39,505 bases of DNA from Herbiconiux sp. L3-i23 (GCF_023734115.1 NZ_AP025738.1:1-39505), one strand, 5' to 3'; counted from the stretch's first letter, positions 21,225-30,076 are shown. Made by a program: numbers and translations. The notes: generated from the letters alone by a model not told the origin.

Positions 21225-21976
21225 AAGGCCCTCCCCTGCTCCGCTTCACGGCCAAGCATCGTCGGCCGACGCGAGCGGCCTGTCGACGTCGACCGTGCCG
21301 AGCGTCCCGGCGCGACGCTGTTCAGGTTGGCGAACGCGCGCAGCTGCTCCATCCGTTCCGGGGTGAGCCGGCCACCCGCGGCTGGTTGCACGATGCGGTC
21401 GAAGATTCCGCGCAGTTCGGTGAAGTCCTGTCGTTCCATCGCGGCACGTGACGCCTGGTCGTTTTCGGCCCCGGTGACACGGCTCCAGTCGAGGTCGAAT
21501 CCGGCGCCGGCGGCGATCTGCGTCCAGAAGATCCGTTGTGTGCGCCCGTTGCCCTCGCGGAACGGGTGCAGGTAGTTCACCTGGTCGTAGTGGTGCGCCA
21601 GACGATCCACGAATCGGTCACGGTCCAGGCCGTGCAGCTGGTGCTCGTCCGCGAGTTCCGCGAACGCGAACCCGGCGCCGGACTCCAGCCGGGACACCGG
21701 CATGAAGAACTCCGCGCCCGGGTCGGTGCCCTTGCGTATGTCGACGGTGCGCAACTGGCCGGCCCAGTCGTAGACGTCCTGAAAGAGCTGCCGATGGATT
21801 GCCTGGAGCTGGCGGAGATCTCCGGTGACTTGCACCGGGCGGGTAATCATCTCGGCCCGTCGCCACTCGGTCAGTTCCGCTTCGGCACGATCCAGCGTGG
21901 CGCGGTCGGTCAGGCCGAGCCGGTTGCGGAGGATGCCCGATGCGGGCTCGAGGTACGGGTCGACGAAATCAGGCAA
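21221..21976 (-). CDS. fic: Fic-family AMP-transferase toxin
   Basis: Seen: 251 residues from TTG 21976, which lies 5 bases inside the antitoxin end. The Fic motif HPFREGNGRTQR is complete at 137-148, with the catalytic His137. The flap and the anchoring helix (ELADEHQLHGLDRDRFVDRLAHHYDQVNYL) precede it. Known: class I Fic toxins add AMP to targets such as DNA gyrase and topoisomerase IV and are silenced by a separate small antitoxin. The upstream antitoxin carries the inhibitory motif, so this is a VbhT-like toxin used for plasmid maintenance. Confidence 0.9.
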   Translation of the reverse strand: MPDFVDPYLEPASGILRNRLGLTDRATLDRAEAELTEWRRAEMITRPVQVTGDLRQLQAIHRQLFQDVYDWAGQLRTVDIRKGTDPGAEFFMPVSRLESGAGFAFAELADEHQLHGLDRDRFVDRLAHHYDQVNYLHPFREGNGRTQRIFWTQIAAGAGFDLDWSRVTGAENDQASRAAMERQDFTELRGIFDRIVQPAAGGRLTPERMEQLRAFANLNSVAPGRSARSTSTGRSRRPTMLGREAEQGRAL

Positions 21977-22172
21977 GGCCCCAGCGGGCCCGTGTGCGGC
22001 GTCCCAACTCGTCGACGTCGAACTCCCCCGCTGCGTAGGCGGCCGCGTCGGCGCGGTACTCGGCGCCGGCGGTGAGGCCTTCCATCGCTGAGCTGTGGGC
22101 GGCGTCGGCCACGACGCGCTCGCGCAGCTCACGCTCGGGTGCGGAAATGGTGCTGGCGATCTTGACGCTCAT
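21969..22172 (-). CDS. VbhA-type antitoxin of Fic
   Basis: Seen: 67 residues from ATG 22172, with GAGGGAGG upstream. It contains the inhibitory helix motif [S/T]xxxE[G/N] as SSAMEG (Ser27, Glu31, Gly32), whose Glu blocks ATP gamma-phosphate binding in the Fic active site. The rest is helical. It overlaps the Fic start by 8 bases, so antitoxin, toxin and resolvase are one coupled operon. Confidence 0.88.
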   Translation of the reverse strand: MSVKIASTISAPERELRERVVADAAHSSAMEGLTAGAEYRADAAAYAAGEFDVDELGRRTRARWGLA

Positions 22173-22207
22173 GGTGGCCTCCCTCGTTGCTTCTAGTCTA
22201 CCCGACT

Positions 22208-22268
22208 TGCTCAAAAACCTATAGGGAAGGTTTTGCACAGAATGGGGTTTTGACAAGAGTTTTGAGCA
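22208..22268. promoter_or_regulatory. Putative resolvase site / operator upstream of the antitoxin
   Basis: TGCTCAAAA (22208-22216) and TTTTGAGCA (22260-22268) are perfect inverted repeats. Between them are CAAAAACCT / AGGTTTTG (22212-22220 and 22228-22235) and GGTTTTGACA (22245-22254). Four TTTTG-centred half-sites in 61 bases resemble the multiple subsites of a serine-resolvase res site; it is also placed as a promoter/operator for the antitoxin. Confidence 0.45.
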
Positions 22269-22279
22269 TCGAAGCTTCC

Positions 22280-22537
22280 CCGACATTTCGCGGCGTGCAC
22301 CGTGCGTCGCTCGGACTGCTCAGAATCGATCGATTTCGGTGCCTCGTCGTGTATTAGAGGATTCCAACAGTTCTGTTCCGAGCTGTCAGAGGGTGTTGCA
22401 GATAGCGCACCTATGCGTGCATCTTCATCGTGCGAGGTATACGTGCATCCCGAAGCCAGCCGGATCGCTTGCGGTCAATCGCGGTAGGCGTACACGGTGA
22501 GGGACCGGCTTGCGGGCGCGTCGTCGTTCGTTTCGCT
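22280..22537. other. Non-coding stretch beside the toxin-antitoxin module
   Basis: No supported gene. Codon usage and lack of starts with ribosome-binding sites argue against the short open frames on either strand. Confidence 0.4.
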
Positions 22538-22935
22538 TCACCGTGTGGAGGGCGCAAAGCGGACTCCTCCGGTCTCGTGACGGGCGTTCACGCCGGGTGC
22601 CTGTGAGTCCGTCGACACGCTGTCCTGAAGCGCGGGACCCAAATTCGTAGTGTGGTCGAGCGGAGGTTTCCCGAGGATCTTCCGCGCTGCATCCAGAGTT
22701 GCGAGCGCTTCCCCGAAGATGAGCGAGTCCAAATGCTTCATGTTGATGTGGACCAACTTCTGATCCTGGGGATCGTGCTCGACGCGGAGCGCGCAAGCGG
22801 AGCCAATCGGCTCAATTTCCCGACAAGTCGAGCGATATAGTGCACGTCCGCGATCAGTTCCGCTTGCGTCAACGATTCCCGATCGTGGTGGCGAGGACGA
22901 TGCCCCAGCCTGTTGTTCTCTCGTGGGAGGGGCAT
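22538..22935 (-). pseudogene. Frameshifted remnant of an unknown gene
   Basis: Seen: two adjoining frames read like one protein: upstream RESLTQAELIADVHYIARLV, then, in another frame, RVEHDPQDQKLVHINMKHLD and FGEALATLDAARKILGKPPL, ending at 22538. The switch lies near 22790-22800. Neither frame alone has a good start. The family is not recognised. A chance pair of open frames in GC-rich DNA is the alternative. Confidence 0.3.
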
Positions 22936-22955
22936 CGTCCTGGCCGTTGGGTCGC

Positions 22956-23999
22956 TCAGCCGTTCGAGGAGGGCGCTCCTGGGACCAGCACGGCCCGTCC
23001 GGGGATCTGACCGGTGGCGAGGCGCTCGAACACTTCGTTGATTTCCGAAAGTGGGTGTCGTTCAATCGCCGATACCAGGCGCCCAGAGCGGGCTAGCGCG
23101 AGTACCTCCTCGAGTTCATTCCGGGTACCCCAGTTGCTCGTCATCATCACTGCTTCGGCGGCGAAGCGGAAGAACGAGAACGGAAAGCTGCCGCCCGCGA
23201 GCCCGACGAGCACAAAGATACCGAGCCGGTCCACCGCTCCAGCACCAAGGGCCATGGTCGTGTCGATTCCGACAAAGTCAAGAACAGCCGCTACCCCGTC
23301 CTGGCCGGCGGCAGTGCGAATCTGTTCCGCGGCATCAGCATCTCGAGGGTCGACGGTGACGTCGGCGCCGAGCTCGTGTGCGGTCTGACGCTTCTTCTCG
23401 TCGGTGTCGACGACGATCACCTTTGCCGGGGAGAGCAGCTTCAGGAACTGGACCCCGTACTGGCCGAGCCCTCCAGCGCCGATCAAGACCGCGCTAGTGC
23501 CGGGCACGAGGTGGGGCAGTGCCTTCTTGACCGCCGAGTAAGGCGTAAGGGCTGCATCGGTGAGAGCGGCTGCTTCTACCGGGTCGAGTCCGTCTGCCCG
23601 GAGCAAATGCCGCACGGACGGCACGACCATGTACTCCGCATACCCGCCTGCTGGGCCCATGCCGCCCCACAGGAATGTGTTGCAGAGCTGTTCCTTGCCT
23701 CCCAGGCAGAAACGGCAGTGACCGCAGCCCCAGCCGCCGAACACGACGACCGCGTCGCCGACCTCGAACCCGTTGCCTTCTGCGCCGGGACCGAAGGACT
23801 CGATCCAGCCTGCATTCTCATGACCCAGGGTGTGTGGGAAAGCGACACCCGGAATCTCGCCGGACTTGACGTGCAGGTCGGAGTGGCATGCCCCGGATCC
23901 CCCGATTCGTATCAGGACCTCCCCAGGCCCAGGTTCTGGAGTCGGAACGTCCTCGATGACGAAATCCGACCCTACTTCGTTCAATCGTGCTGCTTTCAT
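22956..23999 (-). CDS. Zinc-dependent alcohol dehydrogenase
   Basis: Seen: 347 residues of the medium-chain dehydrogenase family. Catalytic zinc ligands are Cys38 and His60-Glu61 (GHE); the structural zinc lobe is CGHCRFCLGGKEQLC at about 92-106. The NAD motif GAGGLGQYG and a following Asp (VDTDEKK) favour NAD over NADP. It oxidises alcohols or reduces aldehydes; the substrate is unknown. A TetR-type gene lies 115 bases upstream in the same direction and probably controls it. Confidence 0.9.
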   Translation of the reverse strand: MKAARLNEVGSDFVIEDVPTPEPGPGEVLIRIGGSGACHSDLHVKSGEIPGVAFPHTLGHENAGWIESFGPGAEGNGFEVGDAVVVFGGWGCGHCRFCLGGKEQLCNTFLWGGMGPAGGYAEYMVVPSVRHLLRADGLDPVEAAALTDAALTPYSAVKKALPHLVPGTSAVLIGAGGLGQYGVQFLKLLSPAKVIVVDTDEKKRQTAHELGADVTVDPRDADAAEQIRTAAGQDGVAAVLDFVGIDTTMALGAGAVDRLGIFVLVGLAGGSFPFSFFRFAAEAVMMTSNWGTRNELEEVLALARSGRLVSAIERHPLSEINEVFERLATGQIPGRAVLVPGAPSSNG

Positions 24000-24114
24000 A
24001 TTGTGCGTCCTCTTCTGTTCACAGATAGGCCATTAGCAGGCCTTGTTCGGGATGGTGGTTCGCGGTCGCCTGCGATCGCAGGGTGCAACTCGTAGAAGCG
24101 TCGGTGCTGTTCGA

Positions 24115-24768
24115 TCAGGGCGTTGGGTTCGCACCTCCCATCGACGTCAGGTTCACGTGGCGAGGCGGGCTGCCCATCCCGGGGAGGCGGCGCGGGGCGG
24201 CAACGAGAGGTCCCGACGTGAATTGCACGAGGGTCCGCACGTAAGCGGTCTCCGGATCAGCGCCCGCTGTGACCATGTCCTCGAGGGCGATCCGAATCGA
24301 ACTCGCCACGGCTGCGGCAGCCGCGCGGGCGGCGACAGAGTCCGCCGCCAACCCGAGCCGGGGCGCCAACACGGGCGCGACCGACAGCTCACCGTCATGA
24401 ACCTTTCGCATGAACACCGACCACATCTCCGAGTTGCGGAACACGACGGGATACAGCTGCAAAGTGCGCTCAGCAGATTCGCCCAGCAAGCTTGCCCGGA
24501 ACGCGAGGCGCAGCACCTCCGTCAGGGCGATGTCTGGATCCGTTTCGACGATCACCGCGTTGAAACGTCGAATGGACCAGTCGAACACTGGCCCAACCGA
24601 CTCGGCCTTGACCGGAAAGTACCGATAGAACGTTCGCTGCGAAATGCCGATCTCGCTCGCGATCTCAGTGATCGTCAGGTCCGTGGTGCCGCGGGCGATG
24701 AACAGTGCGCAGCATTGTTCCGATGCGCGAAGGCGCGCGCCCTCTCGCGGCTCGATTTCGCACTCCAT
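24115..24768 (-). CDS. TetR-family regulator
   Basis: Seen: 217 residues from ATG 24768 (GTG 24771 also possible). HTH: LTITEIASEIGISQRTFYRYFPVKAES at about residues 30-60; the ligand-binding part is helical (YPVVFRNSEMWSVFMRK and following). A TATAGC box ends about 9 bases before the start, so the mRNA may be leaderless. A 19-base palindrome at 24791-24809 sits over the promoter, consistent with autoregulation. It probably also controls the dehydrogenase downstream. Confidence 0.85.
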   Translation of the reverse strand: MECEIEPREGARLRASEQCCALFIARGTTDLTITEIASEIGISQRTFYRYFPVKAESVGPVFDWSIRRFNAVIVETDPDIALTEVLRLAFRASLLGESAERTLQLYPVVFRNSEMWSVFMRKVHDGELSVAPVLAPRLGLAADSVAARAAAAAVASSIRIALEDMVTAGADPETAYVRTLVQFTSGPLVAAPRRLPGMGSPPRHVNLTSMGGANPTP

Positions 24769-24790
24769 CACGGGGGTGATGCTATACCTG

Positions 24791-24809
24791 CGTGGCAGAA
24801 ACTGCCACG
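24791..24809. promoter_or_regulatory. TetR operator
   Basis: CGTGGCAG-aaa-CTGCCACG is a perfect 8-base dyad just upstream of the TATAGC box of the TetR gene at 24768. Confidence 0.7.
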
Positions 24810-24938
24810 GCCTACCCAGGTGCGAAGTCTCCTCGCTGGAGGTTCGACCCTGCAGCAGATCTCCAATCACATCCGGCTCTCAGTTCCCGCCGGCACTGCT
24901 GCCTCCGTGTCGTGGTGCGCAAATCTATACGAGGGCCT

Positions 24939-26281
24939 TGACCCTCGATCGTGGACACGGTGTCGGTTCGGTTATGCCGCTTCCGCGAGGGTAGCGGACG
25001 TGGTCTCCGCGTAGGCGGTCTCGTAGTTGTTCGGGGTGATCTGGCCGATCGCGGAGTGGCGCCTGCGGGTGTTGTAGCGGTTCGCCCATCGGAACACGGC
25101 CCGGTAGGCGGTGGCCTGGTCCGGGAACGCCGCCTGGCCTTCGAGGAGCTCCCGCTTGAGTGTGGCGTTGAAGCTCTCCGCGAGTGAGTTGTCGGCGCTC
25201 GTGCCCACCGCACCCATGGACTGGACGATGTTGAGCTGCTCGCAGAGGGCTGCGTAGGCCTTCGAGGCGTAGACGCTGCCGTGGTCGCTGTGGAAGATCG
25301 CGCCGGCCAGCGTCCCGCGGTCACGGGCCGCAGCGCGCAGGGCGTCTTCGACGAGCCCTACGCGCATGTGGTCGGCGACCTGCCAACCCGCGAGCTTCCG
25401 TGACCCGAGGTCGATGCAGGTCGCGAGATACAGGTTCGACCCGTCCGCGATCGGGAGGTAGGTGATATCGCCCACGTATCGGCGGTTCGGCTCACCAATG
25501 GAGAAGTCCCGCTCGATCAGGTCGGGGGAAGCGGCGTCCGGACTGGTCCGGGATCGTGGTCCTCACCCGTCGACGCAGCCGGATCCCCGCGAGCTGGTGT
25601 TCCCGCATCACCCGGGCGACCCGCTTGTGATTCACCCGCCCGGCCGCCGCGGCGCCGTCGTTGAGGTCGGCGGTGATCCGCGGCGCCCCATAGGCGCGAT
25701 CGCCACCCTGCGCGGGGTCCTGCAGCACACGGATTCGCGCCGCCAGCGCGGCGTCTGCGGCGGCCCTCGCGGCCCGTCCCGGGGCCACCGCCAGCCAGGC
25801 GTAGAACGACGACCTCGCGATCTGAATGACCTCACACAACCGCTTCACGCCGTAGGCGTCCTTGTGATCCTCAACGAACTGGAAGCGGTTCACCAGTTCG
25901 TCTCCCCCGGCGAAATACTTCGCCGCCTGACGAAGGATGTCCCGCTCCGTCTGAAGCTTCAGCTTCTCCGCTTCCAGCCTCGCGTTCTCGGCCTCCAGCC
26001 GGAGGACCTTCGCCGCCTGTGACTCCGCCCGCGCCGGCGCGGGCGTCGACGCTGTGCCGGTGGTCGTGATCCCCGAGCCGTGCTTCTCGACCCACTCCCG
26101 CAGCGCACCGCGGGAGATCCCCAGATCCGCCGCGATGCCCTTCAACGTCGCACCCGGCGTGGACGCGAACAAGTCCACCGCCCGCTGCCGGAACTCGTCC
26201 GTGTAGTTCTTCCTTGCCATCCCTTGGATTCTCGCTTCCCCAGCAACGTGCTGGAATCAGCGTGTCCAAGATCAGGGGTCA
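24939..26281 (-). mobile_element. IS3-family insertion sequence
   Basis: The element is 1,343 bases long with terminal inverted repeats TGACCCTCGATCGTGGACAC (left, 24939) and TGACCCCTGATCTTGGACAC (right, read on the minus strand from 26281), 20 matches in the first 24 bases, ending in TG...CA as in the IS3 family. No matching 3-4 base target duplication is seen (left flank ...GGCCT, right flank AGCGC...), so one flank was lost or rearranged after insertion. It carries a frameshifted transposase and truncates the monooxygenase gene at 26272. Confidence 0.88.
24972..26220 (-). pseudogene. IS3-family transposase, orfA fused to orfB and then frameshifted
   Basis: Seen: from ATG 26220 the orfA part shows a HTH (LKGIAADLGISRGALREWV) and a leucine zipper (VLRLEAENARLEAEKLKL). 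It runs in frame into orfB (FQFVEDHKDAYGVKRLCEV), where IS3 elements normally need a programmed -1 shift; a G5 run near 25910 may have gained one base. A second frame change near 25538-25542 breaks orfB before the DDE core: the catalytic part (CIDLGSRK, FHSDHGSVY, NSLAESFNATLKREL) resumes in another frame and ends at 24972. The frameshifts make the enzyme inactive unless they are sequencing errors. Confidence 0.85.
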
Positions 26282-26862
26282 AGCGCCACCATCGGCAGCC
26301 CGAGGCGTCCGGCACGTACTGCCGACGAGGGTGTGCCGCCGACAGCGACCCACACCGGCAGGTCGCCCTCATGCCGCGGGTTGGCCTCAGCAGCATCCAG
26401 TGCAGGACGGTAGCGACCGCTCCAGGTGACCTGCTCCTCGTCACGGAGGCGCAGCAGGAGGTCGAGCTTTTCAGCGAAAAGCTGGTCGTACTCGGCCATG
26501 TTCTCCCCGAACAGGGAGAAGGGCTCGGCGAATGCGCTGCGGCCCGCACCGATCTCAGCGCGACCGTGGCTGATCAGGTTCAGCGTGGCGAAGTCCTGGT
26601 AGAGGCGCACAGGGTCGAGGACGGTGAGGATCGTTGACGTCGTGGTCAGCGTGATCTTGCTCGTCGCTCGTGCGATCGCGGCGTGCATGACCGCGGGCGA
26701 GGAGACGGCGAAGGCTCGGGTGTGGTGCTCACCGATGCCGAACACGTCGAGGCCGTGCTGCTCGGCGAGGACGCCGAAGCTGATGATGTCGTCGATGCGG
26801 CTGGCTGCCGTGTCGGGGCTGCCGGGGTAGATGTCGGAGAGCGAGAAGACGCCGAGTTCCAT
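26272..26862 (-). pseudogene. Luciferase-like monooxygenase, C-terminus lost to the IS
   Basis: Seen: 196 residues from ATG 26862 with the LLM-family start MELGVFSLSDI, the segment FGIGEHHTRAFAVSSP, and GRAEIGAGRSAF. Typical members have about 330-350 residues in a TIM barrel; this one stops at VALDP, where the last codons and the TGA come from the IS right end. The missing part is not found on the other side of the IS. Known: LLM enzymes use reduced flavin. It probably once formed an operon with the quinone oxidoreductase 64 bases upstream. Confidence 0.85.
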
Positions 26863-26926
26863 GAGGGTGCTTTCTGTGTGTCGCTGCCGCGGGGAGTTCG
26901 GGTCTCCCCGCGGCAGAGTCTGTGGG

Positions 26927-27859
26927 TCAGTTGATGGCGATGACGAGCTTGCCGAGGGTGCCGGCACCGAACACACCGATTGCCTCCGGCACAGCGTCGA
27001 GGTCGAAGACCTGCTGCACGGTCACCGTGGTGTGCTTCTCCGCGTGACGTGCAGCGATCCGGCCCAGGGTGTCTTCGGACGGGTTGGCGTAGACCGAGAC
27101 GACCCTGATGCCGTCGACCGGCACGTCTTCTGCGCTGCGGAGCATCGTGGACACGAACGTGCCACCCTGCTTCACGACCGGTACGACCAAATCAGGAGCT
27201 CCGGCGAAGTGCAGCACAACGTCAATACCCTCCGGGTGCGATGCCGTGACCTGCTCGATGACGTCACCGCGGTAGTCGACGGTCTCGGCAGCGCCGAGTT
27301 CCTTCACCAGAGCGATCTCCTTGTCCGAGTGCGCGGTGGCGATCACGTGCGCGCCAGCGCGGACGGCGAGCTGCAGAGCCTGCTGCCCGACACCACCCGT
27401 AGCCCCCGCGACGAGCACAACCGCACTCTCGCGGATATCGGCCGCGTCGAAAGCGTCAGTCGCTGCCGTGCCGGCGAGACCGAGGGCTGCGGCTTCGGTG
27501 AACTCGATGTCGGCCGGGAGCTTGGCGATGCCCACAGCGACCGGGACCGTGACGTACTCGCCGAACGACCCGTCCCCGAGGCCGTCCTTCATCACGACGC
27601 CGAAGACGCGGTCGCCGACCTGAAAGCCATCGACGCCCTCACCGAGAGCATCGACCTCACCGGCGAAGTCCTTGCCAACGACGACCGGGAAGGTGTGCGG
27701 CATGAAATCGAGAGCGGCGCCGCTGGCGACACCGAGATCGAACCCGTTGAGAGACGCGGCACGCACGCGGACACGCACTTCACCTGCGGCAGGTGTGGGC
27801 GTCTCGATGTCCTGGATCTGTGCGGGCTGACCTGACTCGCTGAGCGCGAAAACCTTCAT
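26927..27859 (-). CDS. NADP-dependent zinc-free quinone oxidoreductase (MDR family)
   Basis: Seen: 310 residues from ATG 27859 with GAAGGAACG upstream. An N-terminal GroES-like domain (ARAASLNGFDLGVASG, PVVVGKDFAGEV) without zinc ligands is followed by the Rossmann motif VAGATGGVGQQALQLA and a C-terminal segment FDLDAVPEAI. This is the NADPH:quinone reductase type of medium-chain dehydrogenases. It diverges from a TetR gene across the operator at 27879-27898 and is thus probably induced by an electrophile or quinone. Confidence 0.88.
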   Translation of the reverse strand: MKVFALSESGQPAQIQDIETPTPAAGEVRVRVRAASLNGFDLGVASGAALDFMPHTFPVVVGKDFAGEVDALGEGVDGFQVGDRVFGVVMKDGLGDGSFGEYVTVPVAVGIAKLPADIEFTEAAALGLAGTAATDAFDAADIRESAVVLVAGATGGVGQQALQLAVRAGAHVIATAHSDKEIALVKELGAAETVDYRGDVIEQVTASHPEGIDVVLHFAGAPDLVVPVVKQGGTFVSTMLRSAEDVPVDGIRVVSVYANPSEDTLGRIAARHAEKHTTVTVQQVFDLDAVPEAIGVFGAGTLGKLVIAIN

Positions 27860-27878
27860 CGTTCCTTCTTCCGTTTGA

Positions 27879-27898
27879 TGTGGAGCAGACGTTCCACA
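27879..27898. promoter_or_regulatory. Operator between quinone oxidoreductase and TetR
   Basis: Inverted arms TGTGGA (27879-27884) and TCCACA (27893-27898) lie in the 91-base divergent gap, upstream of the oxidoreductase start. Confidence 0.6.
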
Positions 27899-27950
27899 TA
27901 GATCCAACCACGAAACGGAGAAAGTATTCCAATTCGCGTAGAATCGCTTC

Positions 27951-28568
27951 ATGACCACGACCGACCGCCCTCTCCGAGCCGATGCCGAGCGCAATCGCCA
28001 GGCGATCATCTGCGCCGCCGGCTCCGTGTTTGCTGAGGAGGGCACAGCAGTCACGCTCGAACGCATCGCGGCCGTGGCCGGTGTCGGTGTCGGCACGATC
28101 TACCGCCGGTTCAGCTCCGTGGATGAGCTCGTCAGCGTTGTCCTGGAAGAAAAGATGCGACGTTACGCCGACCGGACGGAAGAGGCAGCAGTCCAGGCGG
28201 AGGCAGAGCCGTGGGAGGCGTTTCGCGACTGGGTGCTGTACATCCTCGAACAGCAAGCCACCGATCTCGCCTTCAGCGACGTGATCCTCTCCACTGACGT
28301 TGGCAGCGAGTTGTTCCAGGCGGAGGTACGCCGCGCGTTTCGCGCCTCGGTCCTCCTCGTCAACCGCGCCCGAGCCGCGGGTGCAATCCGCGTCGACTTC
28401 GACCACAGCGACCTGCTGATGCTGCAGCACGCCAACGCAGGCCTGATCCGCGGGACCCACCGAAGCGCCCCCGGCGCGTGGCGACGCCTCGCTGACTACA
28501 TGCTGCAATCGTTTCGGACGTCAGCAGAAGACCTGACCGCGCCGCCTCAAGCATGGCGCGTCCGTTAG
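27951..28568 (+). CDS. TetR-family regulator of the quinone oxidoreductase
   Basis: Seen: 205 residues. HTH at about residues 33-60 (VTLERIAAVAGVGVGTIYRRFSSVDEL); the C-terminal domain has the pattern of TetR regulators with WEAFRDWVLYILEQQ and LQHANAGLIRG. It is divergent from the quinone oxidoreductase and probably represses both genes. The ligand is unknown. Confidence 0.88.
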   Translation: MTTTDRPLRADAERNRQAIICAAGSVFAEEGTAVTLERIAAVAGVGVGTIYRRFSSVDELVSVVLEEKMRRYADRTEEAAVQAEAEPWEAFRDWVLYILEQQATDLAFSDVILSTDVGSELFQAEVRRAFRASVLLVNRARAAGAIRVDFDHSDLLMLQHANAGLIRGTHRSAPGAWRRLADYMLQSFRTSAEDLTAPPQAWRVR

Positions 28569-28892
28569 TGAAGCAGACCAGCGTCCGCAGCTAGAGGCTT
28601 TGCATGCCGAGACACGACTCGATAGCCCCGCGCTACGGCCTCGCCGGAAACGTCCACCGAAACTGAGATACGGCACACGTTTCTGGAGCGCACTCAAGGC
28701 TTGTGCGGCGAACCTCACCGTAAACGATCGTTTCCGACCCACCACCAACGGGCGTACTGTGGCCGGTGTCAGCCTGGACCCCCGCTGACGGCGTGGGTCT
28801 GGCGAAAGCGGTCGGGCCCATCCGTCGTTCCCGCGGCCGATCAACGTCCCCTTGCTGCGCGCTCGCCTCGACGCGCGTGGCGAGGAACGGCC
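28569..28892. other. Non-coding stretch between redox and copper regions
   Basis: No supported gene. It contains a perfect palindrome AAACGATCGTTT at 28722-28733 (within GTAAACGATCGTTTCC) whose role is unknown. It is a natural boundary between two cargo blocks. Confidence 0.45.
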
Positions 28893-29483
28893 TTACTCCG
28901 TGGGGCATCGACGTTCTGCTGGTTCGGTGTAGGAGGGCACTGGACGTGCTTCTGCGTCTGCCGAGGTCGTCGCTGCGCCGTTGCGTTCGATGTCTTGGAT
29001 GAGCCACTCCATTTCGAGGATCTCGCGTCGTTGCGCTTCGCTGATTTCGACGGCGAGTTCACACACCCGGACGTCTTGGATCTGGGCGCGTTCGGAGCGG
29101 GTGATGGCGAGGGAATGATGCGGGATCATCGAGTTCATGAATCCGGTGTCATTGACCAGGATTTGACTGCGATCGAGGAACACGCCGCCGCCGATGAGTA
29201 CGAGGCCGGCGGCGATGATGGCGATGTTTGCTTTGGTGTTCTTGTACATGTTCAGCATCCAGCCGAGCATGATGAGGACCATGGTGCCGCCCATGGTGAG
29301 AGCCATGAACACGCGGCTTTCGCTGAAGCGGATGTGGCTCCACTGCCAGGAGCCGACGAACATCACCCAGTACATGATGACCATCGCGGTGAGGATCATC
29401 GCGCCGAATCGGATGTACATGTTCATCGGCGTGTGCGACTTCTGCTGGCCCTGATCGGTGCCTGCGTTGCTGTTTGAAGGCAT
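28893..29483 (-). CDS. DUF305 membrane protein of the copper operon
   Basis: Seen: 196 residues. Three hydrophobic helices (about 27-47, 60-78 and 86-104) are followed by a soluble DUF305-like helix pair with MNSMIPHHSLAI and SEAQRREILEMEWLIQDI. DUF305 proteins share the PHH motif and are frequent in copper islands, where they are thought to bind copper or silver outside the membrane. It is the last gene of the copper operon. The long Arg/Ala-rich C-terminal tail has no evident motif. Confidence 0.87.
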   Translation of the reverse strand: MPSNSNAGTDQGQQKSHTPMNMYIRFGAMILTAMVIMYWVMFVGSWQWSHIRFSESRVFMALTMGGTMVLIMLGWMLNMYKNTKANIAIIAAGLVLIGGGVFLDRSQILVNDTGFMNSMIPHHSLAITRSERAQIQDVRVCELAVEISEAQRREILEMEWLIQDIERNGAATTSADAEARPVPSYTEPAERRCPTE

Positions 29484-29531
29484 GGGAAAGAACCCCTTCC
29501 GTTCGTAGTTTTCCGGCGGGTGAGGGTGCGG

Positions 29532-29933
29532 TCAGAGGGTGCTGAGTAGCTCAGCGCAGGCGTTCTCGCAGCGGCGGCAAGATTCGGCGCAGATACGGCA
29601 GTGTTCGTGCATGTCGGCGTGCCGTTCGCATTCGTCTGCGCAGCTAGCACACGCGGTGCGGCAGGCTTCGAGGGCGGCCCTGGTGAGGTTGGCGTTGTAG
29701 CCGGTGTGGCGAGAAAGGATTCCGCCTGTTGCTTCGCAGAGGTCTGCGCAATCCAGGTTGGTGCGGATGCACTTGGTGAGGTCCGCAACCATGTCTTCAC
29801 TGAGACATGCGTCGGCGCACGCGGTGCATGCTTGGGCGCACTCGAGACAGGCTTCGATGGACGCGACCAGCTTGTCGCGGTCAATGTCTCCGAGGTCGCG
29901 CGGGTAGGTGTTCAGCATTTCTCGAATGACCAT
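29532..29933 (-). CDS. Four-helix-bundle copper-storage-like protein
   Basis: Seen: 133 residues from ATG 29933 with AGGAAAG upstream. Seventeen cysteines are spaced C-x2-C and C-x3-C along four amphipathic helices (for example IEACLECAQACTACADAC and CRICAESCRRCENAC), plus HADMHEHC. Known: Csp proteins bundle four such helices and store many Cu(I) ions in the core. No signal peptide is seen, so this is a cytosolic (Csp3-like) form. It buffers Cu(I) together with CopZ upstream in the same operon. Confidence 0.88.
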   Translation of the reverse strand: MVIREMLNTYPRDLGDIDRDKLVASIEACLECAQACTACADACLSEDMVADLTKCIRTNLDCADLCEATGGILSRHTGYNANLTRAALEACRTACASCADECERHADMHEHCRICAESCRRCENACAELLSTL

Positions 29934-30076
29934 GGTGGTCTTTCCTCTCGGTCGATCACCGCCCAGTTGGACAATAAGTCGAGGCAGCGCAACCGCACGG
30001 GACTTGCGCACGGTCGGGATGCGCGGTATCCGAGGTGTCGTCCTCTCTTCCTTTGTTGGGGCCAGGTGAAGATGAA

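Noticed and set aside
22244-22281. A 38-base stretch beginning GGGG on the minus strand, considered as a Tn3-type terminal repeat beside the resolvase
   Set aside because: No partner copy, no Tn3 transposase, and the sequence does not match the usual end consensus beyond GGGG.
28722-28733. Palindrome AAACGATCGTTT as an attachment site or operator
   Set aside because: Single copy, no integrase or regulator start next to it, and no matching half elsewhere that I could find.
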